From: Wolbachia endosymbiont of Folsomia candida
Lineage (GTDB): Bacteria; Pseudomonadota; Alphaproteobacteria; Rickettsiales; Anaplasmataceae
Direction: 5' to 3'
NCBI RefSeq assembly: GCF_001931755.2
Contig: NZ_CP015510.2
Span: 186,001-250,000, forward strand
DNA length: 64,000 nucleotides
Below the pieces are notes generated by a model. The model was given only the letters and a program-made list of their open reading frames with translations. It made no database searches and was not told where the DNA came from. Positions 18,519 through 27,360 of the stretch are shown here, piece after piece. A program made the translations under genes and the position numbers. Numbering within the stretch: the stretch's first letter is position 1; each line of letters opens with the position of its first letter.

Positions 18519-19361
18519 CTATCTTTTTACGAAGATTTTATCAGCAATACGCATATCAATTATACTCCAATCACTAAATGTAAAATCAGTTGTATTGTGC
18601 AAGTGGTTTAAATAGTCCCACGCGCCATAAGGATTATCTTCAGGAAGTTTTACTGTGAGTTCGTTATCAAGAACAATATTCCACCTTCTGTTTCCTACAG
18701 AAATAAAAGAAGAAATTTGGCTACTCAGTTGTGTTTTATTCTCTAATATATCTTTAACAAACTTTAAATTTGACAACGAGTTTTGTCCTGTAATAACAAC
18801 AAGATTATCTATTAAATCCTTTCTTTCTGCTATCTCAGTGCTTTGATACTGTGATCTATCGTCGACTCTAGCATCGTGTGTTGGAATAACATCGAAGTGG
18901 GTTTTGTCAATAATAATTTTACCTTCAGAATCAATTATTGATGTGTTATTATTATCTTGCCACATAGCAAACGGCTCATGTTCCTCTATGTTAATCTTTA
19001 CAGTATTTGGTAAAATCCTATGAACGCTTACGTTTTTTATCCACTTACTTACAGACTGTATACTATTTATAAGTTTTGAGAGTGATACATACATAATTGG
19101 CTCAGCTCTATCTATCAAATTAAAAATGTCCTTCTCATTTGTAAATTTATTGCCGGTAACCACTACTTCATCAATTGTAAATCCATTGTTAAGTAATAAG
19201 CTGGATACACATTCGTCACACCAAGTAAAATAATAATTAAATCTATTAGTTATTTTTTCAAGTGAGCTATAGAGGACTAATGTCAGAAAAAGTGTTATTA
19301 TAATAAACAAAGCACATTTACGCAAAAAACGTCTTTGGCTTCTAGTAACATTGCTCAACAT
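18519..19361 (-). CDS. ftsQ: cell-division protein FtsQ
   Basis: 280 residues: short basic cytoplasmic tail, one membrane helix (residues about 14-32, [20 protein letters not shown]), then a POTRA domain ([22 protein letters not shown]) and the FtsQ beta domain with [20 protein letters not shown], a strongly characteristic motif, and later the [19 protein letters not shown] segment. Divisome component bridging FtsB/FtsL and peptidoglycan synthases. Its start overlaps the ddl stop by 20 bases, the conserved ddl-ftsQ pair of the dcw cluster. Confidence 0.93.
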   Translation of the reverse strand: MLSNVTRSQRRFLRKCALFIIITLFLTLVLYSSLEKITNRFNYYFTWCDECVSSLLLNNGFTIDEVVVTGNKFTNEKDIFNLIDRAEPIMYVSLSKLINSIQSVSKWIKNVSVHRILPNTVKINIEEHEPFAMWQDNNNTSIIDSEGKIIIDKTHFDVIPTHDARVDDRSQYQSTEIAERKDLIDNLVVITGQNSLSNLKFVKDILENKTQLSSQISSFISVGNRRWNIVLDNELTVKLPEDNPYGAWDYLNHLHNTTDFTFSDWSIIDMRIADKIFVKR

Positions 19362-20445
19362 TTACTTGCTCTCTAATCTCATTGTGCTGCAAACTATCTT
19401 CAACGATAATTTTCACTAACTCATTAAAATCAATCCCTTTTGCCAATTTTGCAATTTCTGGCACTAGAGATAGCTCAGTAAAGCCTGGGTGAGTATTAAT
19501 TTCAAGCATTTTTAAAGTGTTGTTTTCAGGATTATAACGAAAATCACAGCGAGAAATAGTTTTACACCCTAAAAATTGATGTGCTTTAAGTGCCTGTTCC
19601 AGAGTCATTTGATATATTTCATCAGGGATTTCAGCAGGAAATATATGCTCTGCAAACCCGTTTGTATACTTTGCTTCATAATCATAAAATTTATTTTTTG
19701 GCCGTATTTCAATTGTTCCAATTGCTTTACTCAGTAACACAGCGGTGTGTAATTCTACACCTGGTATGTATTCTTCTATGATCATTGAATCTTTTGTTAT
19801 CCGAGTGCCTTCTTGCCCTGTCATCCGAGTGCCTCTTTCCCATGTCATCCGAGTGCCTCTTTCCCATGTCATCCCAGTGCCTCTTTCCCATGTCATCCCA
19901 GTGCTTGACACTGGGATCCATTCTTCTTTTTCCTGGATTCCAGCATCAAGCGCTGGAATGACATCAAATTTCAGTTTTAAATAATCCTCATGCGAGAAAA
20001 CAATGTGCACTCCGATGCTTGATCCTTCATTAATTGGTTTTAAAACGTACGGGTAATCAACCTTAATATTATTTTTCAGTACATCTTCTGTGCTAATTAC
20101 GTATCCTTTTGGAGTATCAATATTAAGAGACTTAAATATATGCTTTGACATCACTTTGTTCATAGCAACAGCAGAAGCCATTACTCCAGAGTGTGTATAT
20201 TTTATACCTAAAATCTCCAGCAAACCTTGAATAGAGCCATCCTCTCCGTAAGGTCCGTGTAGCGCGATAAAAGCAAGATCAGGATTAATCGCTTTAAGTT
20301 TCTCAGCAATATTCCTATCAACATCTATTTCTACTGCGTTATATGAAAGGTTATCAAGAGCTTTTTTTATGGCTTTCCCACTCATAAGGGATATTTCTCT
20401 TTCACGAGAAAATCCACCACTCAAAACTGCTATAGTCGGAGACAT
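19342..20445 (-). CDS. ddl: D-alanine-D-alanine ligase with repeat-derived insert
   Basis: ATP-grasp ligase making D-Ala-D-Ala for peptidoglycan. Motifs: AVLSGGFSREREISLMSG at the N-terminus, LHGPYGEDGSIQGLLEILGIKYTHSG, YPYVLKPINEGSSIGVH, IIEEYIPGVELHTAVL, RCDFRYNPENNTLKMLEINTHPGFTELSLVPE. At about residues 160-217 (nt 19795-19968) an in-frame insert derived from the genome's palindromic repeats separates YLKLK from DSMIIEEYIPG; it includes four copies of a 24-bp unit encoding a GTRMTWER-type octapeptide. The insert lies between the central and C-terminal ATP-grasp parts, a loop region, so the enzyme may still fold. No stop or shift is present. Confidence 0.93.
   Translation of the reverse strand: MSPTIAVLSGGFSREREISLMSGKAIKKALDNLSYNAVEIDVDRNIAEKLKAINPDLAFIALHGPYGEDGSIQGLLEILGIKYTHSGVMASAVAMNKVMSKHIFKSLNIDTPKGYVISTEDVLKNNIKVDYPYVLKPINEGSSIGVHIVFSHEDYLKLKFDVIPALDAGIQEKEEWIPVSSTGMTWERGTGMTWERGTRMTWERGTRMTGQEGTRITKDSMIIEEYIPGVELHTAVLLSKAIGTIEIRPKNKFYDYEAKYTNGFAEHIFPAEIPDEIYQMTLEQALKAHQFLGCKTISRCDFRYNPENNTLKMLEINTHPGFTELSLVPEIAKLAKGIDFNELVKIIVEDSLQHNEIREQVNVEQCY
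19795..19968. repeat. palindromic repeat plus 24-bp tandem array inside ddl
   Basis: Four 24-bp units starting near 19820, 19844, 19868 and 19892 (each beginning GTCATCC(G/C)AGTGCCTC), followed by the palindrome GTCATCCCAGTG...CACTGGGATCCA and a GATTCCAGC...GCGCTGGAATGAC palindrome. All are read through in frame by ddl. Confidence 0.85.
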
Positions 20446-20534
20446 AAATATGCTTATATCTTTTTGTTTCCCTAAAAGATAACAAAATTTCGAAAAAAGT
20501 TGAATATAATAAATTACTATGATTAAAATAATGC

Positions 20535-21164
20535 ATGAAGAATATAATGCTCATTGGTGGTGGAGTTGGAAATGCAGTGTTGTTTTCAATAGGCAAGGCG
20601 TGCCTTGAAAATAACAATAGAGTTCTATACTTTGCTGGCTATAAAAAGTTAAATGATGTATTTAAACAAGCACTGATAGAGAATGCATCAAGTGTGGTGA
20701 TTTGGGCATGTGAAGAAGGATTGATCGAAACAAGCAGAGATCAAGATAAATCCTTTCATGGTAATATAGTGGATGCAATGATCTCCTATCAAAAAGGGAT
20801 GCTAGGTCCAACCACAATTGATTTAAATGCCATAGATAAAATTATTACTATTGGTTCTGACAGAATGATGAAAGCTATAAATGAAGCAAGAAAATCAACT
20901 TTAAAATCATATCTAAAGCCAAACCACGTGGCAATATCATCAATCAATTCTCCTATGCAGTGTATGATGAAAGAGATTTGTGCACAATGTGTGCAGCGAC
21001 ATATAGATATAAAAACAGGAGAAGAGAGTTTTATTTATAGTTGCAGCAATCAAGATCAGGATATGGAATCTGTTGACTTCGATTTTCTAAGTCAGCGTTT
21101 AAGGCAGAATAGTTTACAGGAAAAGCTCACTGCAAAATGGATAGATTATGCTCAAAGATATTAA
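20535..21164 (+). CDS. NAD-binding / Cys-cluster subunit, NfnA-PyrK-like
   Basis: 209 residues. The N-terminus MLIGGGVGNAVLFSIGKACLENNNRVLYFAGYK looks like the NAD-binding half of ferredoxin-NADP reductase-type electron-transfer subunits (PyrK, sulfide dehydrogenase/NfnA). Near residue 140 ISSINSPMQCMMKEICAQCVQRHIDI aligns with the 'SLNPIMVDGTGMCG.C' Cys-cluster motif of those proteins, and VDFDFLSQRL with their C-terminus. The usual N-terminal FAD domain (~90 residues) is missing from this frame. Electron transfer role is inferred; partner unknown. Overlaps the next gene by 17 bases, suggesting coupling. Confidence 0.65.
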   Translation: MKNIMLIGGGVGNAVLFSIGKACLENNNRVLYFAGYKKLNDVFKQALIENASSVVIWACEEGLIETSRDQDKSFHGNIVDAMISYQKGMLGPTTIDLNAIDKIITIGSDRMMKAINEARKSTLKSYLKPNHVAISSINSPMQCMMKEICAQCVQRHIDIKTGEESFIYSCSNQDQDMESVDFDFLSQRLRQNSLQEKLTAKWIDYAQRY

Positions 21165-21684
21165 ACAACAGAAAAAGTGGATAAGAGAACAATACAGAGC
21201 TATAAGAAAAAGTATTAATGAGAGATATGCTTGTTATGTAGCAAAATCCATTACTAATCTTTTTCATCAGAATTTAAGTGATGTTAAAGGTAAAACAGTA
21301 GCAGCCTACATTCCTATCGATGGAGAAATAAATGTTCTGCCTTTGATGTATAGTTTACTTGATTTAGGTTATAAAATAGCAATCCCAAGCAAAGAGAAGC
21401 TACTAAAATTTGAGGAATGGAATAAATCAAGAGGAGATATCATTCCTGATATAATCATTACACCTGTTATCGCTTTTGATGACCATTTTCATAGACTTGG
21501 GTTTGGTGGCGGTTGGTATGATAGGATGATGCAAGAGCTGCAGCCACTTGGGAAAATATTTATAGGTATGGCATATGAAAAGCAATATTGTAAAGACTTG
21601 CCTACAGAAAAACATGATCAAAGACTGGATGTGATAATAACTGAAACGTGTGTTAGATATAGAAATACACTTGCTATTATTTGA
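21148..21684 (+). CDS. 5-formyltetrahydrofolate cyclo-ligase
   Basis: Converts 5-formyl-THF to 5,10-methenyl-THF with ATP. 178 residues: QQKKWIREQYRAIRKSI (basic N-terminal helix with the conserved R..R pattern), VAAYIPIDGEINVLPLM, IIITPVIAFDDHFHRLGFGGGWYDRMM (the family's G-F/Y-G-G-G-Y/W-Y-D-R signature), and IGMAYEKQ near the end. Normal length. Translationally coupled to the gene before it. Confidence 0.93.
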   Translation: MLKDIKQQKKWIREQYRAIRKSINERYACYVAKSITNLFHQNLSDVKGKTVAAYIPIDGEINVLPLMYSLLDLGYKIAIPSKEKLLKFEEWNKSRGDIIPDIIITPVIAFDDHFHRLGFGGGWYDRMMQELQPLGKIFIGMAYEKQYCKDLPTEKHDQRLDVIITETCVRYRNTLAII

Positions 21685-21763
21685 GTGGAGGACTACTCGG
21701 ATCTCACTTAGTAATTTTGTAATATAATCGTACCAATTTGTTTTTTTGTTAACTTACGTATGT

Positions 21764-21793
21764 GAATATTATATCTTTATTAATATAATATTC
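21764..21793. promoter_or_regulatory. AT-rich inverted repeat
   Basis: GAATATTATA (21764-21773), 10-nt spacer, TATAATATTC (21784-21793), perfect 10-bp arms, between the cyclo-ligase gene and the small interrupted gene. Could be an operator or a hairpin; no T-run follows, so not a clear terminator. Confidence 0.4.
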
Positions 21794-21845
21794 ATACTTA
21801 TATGCTAATATTAATAATTATCTTTGATAAACTAGGGAATTTATT

Positions 21846-22043
21846 ATGAAAAAAGTTTATGAAAATTATTTAAGCGTTCAAAAGCCTCATTATCCTCAGA
21901 TTATTCAGAATCCTGCAAGTACTATTCATAGATCAATAGGGCATGACGCGAATGAAAAGTGGGGTGAACAAATAGAAGCCATAGGTAAGGCTATAGGAAG
22001 CCTCTTCGGATCTCCAACGCATATGTCTTACTTTTACCCATAA
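21846..22043 (+). CDS. small gene truncated by IS4 insertion
   Basis: The first 60 codons (to 22026) are native; the last few residues and the stop come from the IS4 terminal repeat. The peptide (MKKVYENYLSVQKPHYPQ...) has no recognised family; residues about 45-58 (EQIEAIGKAIGSLFG) could form an amphipathic helix. The remaining part of the gene is not seen on the far side of the IS cluster. Probably a gene remnant. Confidence 0.45.
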   Translation: MKKVYENYLSVQKPHYPQIIQNPASTIHRSIGHDANEKWGEQIEAIGKAIGSLFGSPTHMSYFYP

Positions 22044-22930
22044 CTTTGAGAAGTTATTATGTGAAGCATAACCATGCTCTCTCTAAGATTTTCATAGCCT
22101 CGCCATAGAGTCATACTTCCTGGTAAATTATCACCTTTTCTATTCATAAACCCACCTAATTTTCCTAACCAAATAATAGCTTGTTTTATGTTTGGAGGTT
22201 CTTCGGGCAATGTGGCCACTTGATGCTCACGTATGTAAAGAGCTTTCCACTCTTCATTGCTTAGAACCTTAGTGCAAGCCTCCATAGGATGCGATAAAGC
22301 CACTTTTGTTAAATATAAAATTTTAAATGTAATAATGCTCTTTATAGCAATTAATTTCTGTAGCCTTTCCTTTGTAGTTAAACGAGAGCTTTCTATTTTA
22401 CATCCTGATTTTAAAATTCTAAAGTATTCTTCAATTTTCCATCGTAGCTTATACCAATTTATCCTTTCTATGGCATCTAAAGTGCTATTAACTGGTACAT
22501 TAGTTAACAAAGTCCAATCGATAGCTTCAACTCCTTTAGGAGGATCCATTTCCTTTGCGCTTACCACATATACAGCGACTTTATCACTTATTTTATGTGC
22601 TGTATCTTTTGACCCATAAATGTAAGGCGCTCTGATAGGTATATAGCCTTTCATATATTTTACTTCAATATTTGCTTTTCTTGACTTCTGGTGCCCGTTT
22701 TTAGCAACTTCCAAGACGATTTTCTCTTTTACCGGAAGTTGAGCTATGCGTGTTTGCAAATCTGTTTTTCCCTCTTCAGTACAGATAAATTTTCTATTAG
22801 CTCGGTTACGGATTACATAAAAACTACCCAATGATTCAGCTATCCATAAAAATTTGAAGATATCTGCTTCCCTATCACCAAGAGTGACAAGTTGTACATC
22901 TTTGGAAACGTTATTTATGGTTTCTTTTAG
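22027..22930 (-). mobile_element. IS4-family element, truncated
   Basis: 904 bp identical in layout to the C-terminal 60% of the intact 1536-bp IS4 at 25.8-27.4 kb. The left end is the terminal repeat CTTACTTTTACCCA (22027-22040); the right side stops abruptly at the IS481 boundary at 22931. Confidence 0.9.
22034..22930 (-). pseudogene. IS4 (Tn5-like) transposase fragment
   Basis: Carries the second catalytic Asp (LGDREADIF) and the C-terminal catalytic segment WKIEEYFRILKSGCKIE, matching residues after about 195 of the intact copy; the first ~190 residues, including the first catalytic Asp, are missing where IS481 begins. Not functional. Confidence 0.9.
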
Positions 22931-23981
22931 TGTAAAGGTCAACTAATTCGATGACAAAAATGTTAAGATAAAAGAAACATTTTTGAGGGAGTTAGGTATG
23001 AGAAGAAACACAGAAGATAAAACTTTAGAGAGAAATTACCAAAGTAAATGGAGATTTTTGATCAAAGAATATGAGCAAACAAAGGCAAAAAAGCATCCAT
23101 TTTATAGATTTGTAGGCGATTTTTATCACGCTAATGGAATCAACAGACAAACATTCTGTAAATATTATAATAGGTATAGAAATAGCGGATTAGAAAAAGA
23201 GTTTTTACCAAGAAAAAGAGGTCCAAGATGGGAAAGTAGAAGAACAGATATTGAAATAGAAAAAGCAGTTATAGAGGAGCGGAAAAAAGGGATAAATAAA
23301 TATGAAATTTGTGCTATACTAGCAAAAAAGTTGGGCAACAAAACACCTTCTCCATCTGGTATATATAATATTATTAAGAGAGCCGGCATGAATAAGTTGA
23401 GCACAAAAGAAAAAGAGGTGAAGAGAAAGATAATCAGGGAAAAAGCTGGAGAATTGGCACATATAGACTGTCATTATTTGAGTAAAGATATGATAATAAA
23501 TGAGAGCAAAAGATACTATTTAGTGTGTGTAATAGACGATGCAAGCCGTATAGCATGGGCAGAAGTTTTAGAAAATATTCAGAGTCTGAATGTAATGTTT
23601 GCAGTGCTCAGATGTTTTAATTATATAAAGCAAAGTTACAGTATTCAGTTCAAAGAAGTAATGACAGACAATGGACCAGAGTTTGCATCAAGAAGTAATT
23701 TGGATGGACATCCATTTGAAAGAATGTTAGTTGAAATTGGCTTAAAGCATTTATATACAAGGCCATATAGACCACAAACAAATGGAAAAGTAGAGCGCTT
23801 TTGGCGGACTTTAAATGATGATTTGATTGAGGGTACAACGTTTGAGACTGCTCAGGAATTTAAAGATGAATTGTTTAGATATTTAATTTATTACAATGAA
23901 CACAGGCCGCATCAAGCTCTTGGAGGTATCGCTCCTTTGGGCTTTTTGCAAAATTTGTCAATGAATTAGTTGACCTTTACA
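22931..23981 (+). mobile_element. IS481-family element, copy 1
   Basis: 1051 bp with inverted ends TGTAAAGGTCAACTAATTC / GAATTAGTTGACCTTTACA. The flanks (IS4 transposase on the left, a palindromic repeat on the right) share no target duplication, unlike copy 3, pointing to recombination between copies after insertion. Confidence 0.9.
22998..23969 (+). CDS. IS481-family transposase
   Basis: 323 residues from ATG at 22998 (GAGGGAG seven bases upstream). N-terminal helix-turn-helix region (FCKYYNRYRNSGLEKEFLPRKRGPR), then an rve-type DDE integrase core: HIDCHYLS (Asp), VMTDNGPEF (Asp), and GKVERFWRTLNDD (Glu), ending with YYNEHRPHQALGG. Intact. Compared with copies 2 and 3 it differs at a few C-terminal residues (Ala for Val in the QEF segment, APLG for TPLS). 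Confidence 0.93.
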   Translation: MRRNTEDKTLERNYQSKWRFLIKEYEQTKAKKHPFYRFVGDFYHANGINRQTFCKYYNRYRNSGLEKEFLPRKRGPRWESRRTDIEIEKAVIEERKKGINKYEICAILAKKLGNKTPSPSGIYNIIKRAGMNKLSTKEKEVKRKIIREKAGELAHIDCHYLSKDMIINESKRYYLVCVIDDASRIAWAEVLENIQSLNVMFAVLRCFNYIKQSYSIQFKEVMTDNGPEFASRSNLDGHPFERMLVEIGLKHLYTRPYRPQTNGKVERFWRTLNDDLIEGTTFETAQEFKDELFRYLIYYNEHRPHQALGGIAPLGFLQNLSMN

Positions 23982-23999
23982 ATCCCAGTGCGTGACACT

Positions 24000-25198
24000 T
24001 GTATCTTTATGATGTGAGGCATTAGAGCTAAAATACCACGCAGGGAGGGTGAAGCCGACTTGACACTAACGCCAATAAGGCCGAATTCCAGATTTTGCTC
24101 CCCTCCCATAGAGTTAAAAGACTGAACAGTATCTTTGGAATTATATCCCGTATTACAAGGTTAGTCTAAACTCTCAGTTTATTTATAGTCTTGGAGGTAA
24201 TTTTATGCAAGTAAATGCTATTTTGGGTGTGGATATTTCAAAAAAGAAATTTGATGTTTGTTTGCTGATGGACAATAAAAAACGACACAAAGTCTTTCAA
24301 AATAATCAGGATGGCTTTGCAAAGCTTGTGGTTTGGTGCAATGGCCATGGAGCAAATCTTATTCATCTGTGTCTTGAGGCAACTAGCTGGTATGGGGAAG
24401 ATTTGGCTACTTTTATGCACGATTTAGGGCATAATGTTAGTATAGTAAACCCGGCTCAAATCAAGGCTTTTGGCAAAAGTGAGCTGCTCAGAAATAAAAC
24501 AGATAAATCAGATGCAGCTATGATAGCTAGATTTTGTATCGCTAATAAACCTGCTCTTTGGAAACCAATTGCACCTGAAATGAGGCATTTAAGAGATCTT
24601 TACCGTTGTATGCAATCGCTAAAAAATGATAAATTGCAACAGATGAACCGCTTGGAAAATGAAAATATGCATTCCAGCTGCAAAGAAGCTATATCTAAGG
24701 TAATTTTGGCAATAGAGGAGCAAATTATTGTTCTCGAAACAGAAATTAATGAGCATATAAATCACTATCCACATCTAAAAAATATGGTAGAAAACCTCAA
24801 GACTATAAAAGGTATAGGACATCTTACTGCTGTTGCTGTTATTGCAGAAATGCCAGCGGCTGATAATTTTGACAATGCTAAGCAATTTACAGCTTTTGCT
24901 GGTCTAAATCCAGGACATTATGAATCTGGATCGTCTGTAAGTAAGAGAAGTTGCATATGTAAAATAGGATCTGAGCGCGTCCGAAAAGCCCTTTATATGC
25001 CAGCTATAGTAGTCAAAAACCATAATAATCATTTTCAAAAATTTTGTCAGCGTCTAGCAAGTAAAGGTAAATGCCCAAAAGTCATAGTCCTTGCGTTAAT
25101 GAGAAAATTAATGCATGTCTTTTTGGTATTCTTAAAAACAATCAACCATTTAATTGTAATTTAGTTGGATAATTTGTTTGACATCAAAGACAGTATCT
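24000..25198 (+). mobile_element. IS110-family element, second copy
   Basis: About 1199 bp. Left flank CCCAGTGCGTGACACT and right flank GGGATCTAGCAAG are the two halves of one palindromic repeat, as for the copy at 12.3-13.5 kb. The long leader before the transposase (about 200 bp) matches the other copy and is where IS110 elements usually carry a structured non-coding RNA. Confidence 0.85.
24205..25164 (+). CDS. IS110-family transposase
   Basis: 319 residues. DEDD RuvC-like domain: LGVDISKKKFDVCL (Asp), LCLEATSWYGEDLA (Glu), KTDKSDAAMIARFC (two Asp). Then a coiled linker and the transposase_20 domain with KTIKGIGHLTAVAVIAEMPAADNF, FAGLNPGHYESGSS and a conserved Ser in SGSSVSKR. A one-base loss in a T-run near 25120 relative to the other copy changes the last ~15 residues (FLVFLKTINHL instead of FFGILKNNQPF); the core is intact, so activity is possible. 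SD GGAGG precedes the ATG. Confidence 0.92.
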   Translation: MQVNAILGVDISKKKFDVCLLMDNKKRHKVFQNNQDGFAKLVVWCNGHGANLIHLCLEATSWYGEDLATFMHDLGHNVSIVNPAQIKAFGKSELLRNKTDKSDAAMIARFCIANKPALWKPIAPEMRHLRDLYRCMQSLKNDKLQQMNRLENENMHSSCKEAISKVILAIEEQIIVLETEINEHINHYPHLKNMVENLKTIKGIGHLTAVAVIAEMPAADNFDNAKQFTAFAGLNPGHYESGSSVSKRSCICKIGSERVRKALYMPAIVVKNHNNHFQKFCQRLASKGKCPKVIVLALMRKLMHVFLVFLKTINHLIVI

Positions 25199-25483
25199 GG
25201 GATCTAGCAAGCGAAGGTTGCATATAATACGTTGTTGGCATTGAAAATATATAAATAGATTCTAGCGTCACGCGCTAGAATGACAAAGGCGTGTAGTATT
25301 TTTGAGCTATGCAACAAAGCCGGATGACAGGAGGAGTGCTAATGAAATGACACCAAAGGTTGATGTTTTTGGTTTACTTTCTCGCTAAATTAGACGTTCG
25401 TACAGTTGTGGATTTATTCGCGGTATCTCAGCATAGATCCCGCTGACAAGCAGCAGGATGACGAGGTTTTTCGATTATTAATG
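25199..25483. repeat. composite repeat region (palindromes, solo IS5 end)
   Basis: No gene. Contains the continuation GGGATCTAGCAAGCGAAGGTTGCATATAATACG-type segment (also at 52.3, 54.4 and 59.2 kb), a TAGCGTCACGCGCTA palindrome, a solo IS5-like end GCTATGCAACAAAGCC at about 25306, and a GTTCGTACAGTTGTG segment. Confidence 0.65.
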
Positions 25484-25824
25484 GCTTTGTTGCATAGCTA
25501 CTTTCTCATTTCCTTTCCCAAGAAATTAGATCATGCAATCAACTGAAATTTAGCGATGCCAATATTAATAAATTCATTGAGTAAATTGCATTTTATTATT
25601 ACTTCGTTTCTGCGATTTTCTTCCGATTTGTTCTTTAAATGAAATCCAAATATACGCTTAAATCTCCAAAAAAAACCCTCTATGTGAGCCCTTTTTCCAT
25701 AATTTACATCTTTTTTCCACACCTCTACACCTTCTGCGTGATTTTTATGCATTTTTATTAATTTAATTGCTTCATTTCGATCACACATATAGTCGAATTT
25801 TGAACATTCTACTGCATTAACATA

Positions 25825-27360
25825 CTTACTTTTACCCACAAATATAAAAAAGCTAGTAAAATAGCAAATTCATATATTTGATAAAGGGTTTAAAAATGTA
25901 CGGAGTAAATACAAATACGCAATATACTGATAGCTTAGGGGACAAATGGCTAGAAAGAGAGTTGAGACATGTTAATCTGGGAGATATAAGGCTTAATAAG
26001 AGGCTTATTACAACAAGTTATCTTATAGAGCGTAAGGCATCTGGATCAATTAATCAAAGTTGTGGTGGATGGAAAGAAGCTAAGGGCGCGTACAGGTTGT
26101 TTAGTAATGAAAAGCTTGAGGCCGAGAAAATTTATTCTTCTCATCATAAAGAAACAGCGGAAAGGATAAAAGGAAATAAGCTTATATTTTCAATCCAAGA
26201 TACTAGTTATTTGGATTTTGACTCTCATATAAATACCAAAGGGCTAGGCAGTATTTCTAAAGCTTATACAAAGCATAAAAAGGGTTTGCTGCTGCATAGT
26301 GCCTTAATGGTCAGTAAAGAAGGATTACCTTTAGGTTTATCTTCTCAACAGTGCTGGGCGCGTCCCGCTAGAAAAGAAGAAACAGCAAAAGAAAAAGCAA
26401 ATAGGAAATACCGTACTTCTATAGAGGAGAAAGAAAGTTATAAGTGGATAGCAGCACTAAAAGAAACCATAAATAACGTTTCCAAAGATGTACAACTTGT
26501 CACTCTTGGTGATAGGGAAGCAGATATCTTCAAATTTTTATGGATAGCTGAATCATTGGGTAGTTTTTATGTAATCCGTAACCGAGCTAATAGAAAATTT
26601 ATCTGTACTGAAGAGGGAAAAACAGATTTGCAAACACGCATAGCTCAACTTCCGGTAAAAGAGAAAATCGTCTTGGAAGTTGCTAAAAACGGGCACCAGA
26701 AGTCAAGAAAAGCAAATATTGAAGTAAAATATATGAAAGGCTATATACCTATCAGAGCGCCTTACATTTATGGGTCAAAAGATACAGCACATAAAATAAG
26801 TGATAAAGTCGCTGTATATGTGGTAAGCGCAAAGGAAATGGATCCTCCTAAAGGAGTTGAAGCTATCGATTGGACTTTGTTAACTAATGTACCAGTTAAT
26901 AGCACTTTAGATGCCATAGAAAGGATAAATTGGTATAAGCTACGATGGAAAATTGAAGAATACTTTAGAATTTTAAAATCAGGATGTAAAATAGAAAGCT
27001 CTCGTTTAACTACAAAGGAAAGGCTACAGAAATTAATTGCTATAAAGAGCATTATTACATTTAAAATTTTATATTTAACAAAAGTGGCTTTATCGCATCC
27101 TATGGAGGCTTGCACTAAGGTTCTAAGCAATGAAGAGTGGAAAGCTCTTTACATACGTGAGCATCAAGTGGCCACATTGCCCGAAGAACCTCCAAACATA
27201 AAACAAGCTATTATTTGGTTAGGAAAATTAGGTGGGTTTATGAATAGAAAAGGTGATAATTTACCAGGAAGTATGACTCTATGGCGAGGCTATGAAAATC
27301 TTAGAGAGAGCATGGTTATGCTTCACATAATAACTTCTCAAAGTTATGGGTAAAAGTAAG
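25825..27360 (+). mobile_element. IS4-family (IS50/Tn5-like) element, intact, nested in IS5
   Basis: 1536 bp with 14-bp perfect inverted ends CTTACTTTTACCCA / TGGGTAAAAGTAAG, flanked by a 10-bp duplication CATTAACATA (25815-25824 and 27361-27370) of the host IS5 sequence. It is the complete version of the truncated copy at 22.0 kb. Confidence 0.92.
25896..27353 (+). CDS. IS4-family (Tn5-like) transposase
   Basis: About 485 residues from ATG at 25896 (AAGGG eight bases upstream). N-terminal Tn5-type domain WLERELRHVNLGDIRLNKRL and ASGSINQSCGGWKEAKGAYRLFSN; DDE core with Asp in FSIQDTSYLDF, Asp in LGDREADIFKF, and the YREK-type C-terminal segment WYKLRWKIEEYFRILKSGCKIESSRL holding the catalytic Glu; then a Tn5-type dimerisation region ending IIWLGKLGGFMNRKGD. 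Intact. Confidence 0.93.
   Translation: MYGVNTNTQYTDSLGDKWLERELRHVNLGDIRLNKRLITTSYLIERKASGSINQSCGGWKEAKGAYRLFSNEKLEAEKIYSSHHKETAERIKGNKLIFSIQDTSYLDFDSHINTKGLGSISKAYTKHKKGLLLHSALMVSKEGLPLGLSSQQCWARPARKEETAKEKANRKYRTSIEEKESYKWIAALKETINNVSKDVQLVTLGDREADIFKFLWIAESLGSFYVIRNRANRKFICTEEGKTDLQTRIAQLPVKEKIVLEVAKNGHQKSRKANIEVKYMKGYIPIRAPYIYGSKDTAHKISDKVAVYVVSAKEMDPPKGVEAIDWTLLTNVPVNSTLDAIERINWYKLRWKIEEYFRILKSGCKIESSRLTTKERLQKLIAIKSIITFKILYLTKVALSHPMEACTKVLSNEEWKALYIREHQVATLPEEPPNIKQAIIWLGKLGGFMNRKGDNLPGSMTLWRGYENLRESMVMLHIITSQSYG

Noticed and set aside
19820..19915. Regular 24-bp direct repeats, CRISPR-like spacing
   Set aside because: Units are contiguous with no spacers, lie inside ddl, and match the dispersed palindromic repeat; no cas genes in the window.
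21764..21793. Terminator after the cyclo-ligase gene
   Set aside because: Inverted repeat is AT-only with no T-run; kept only as an unassigned inverted repeat.
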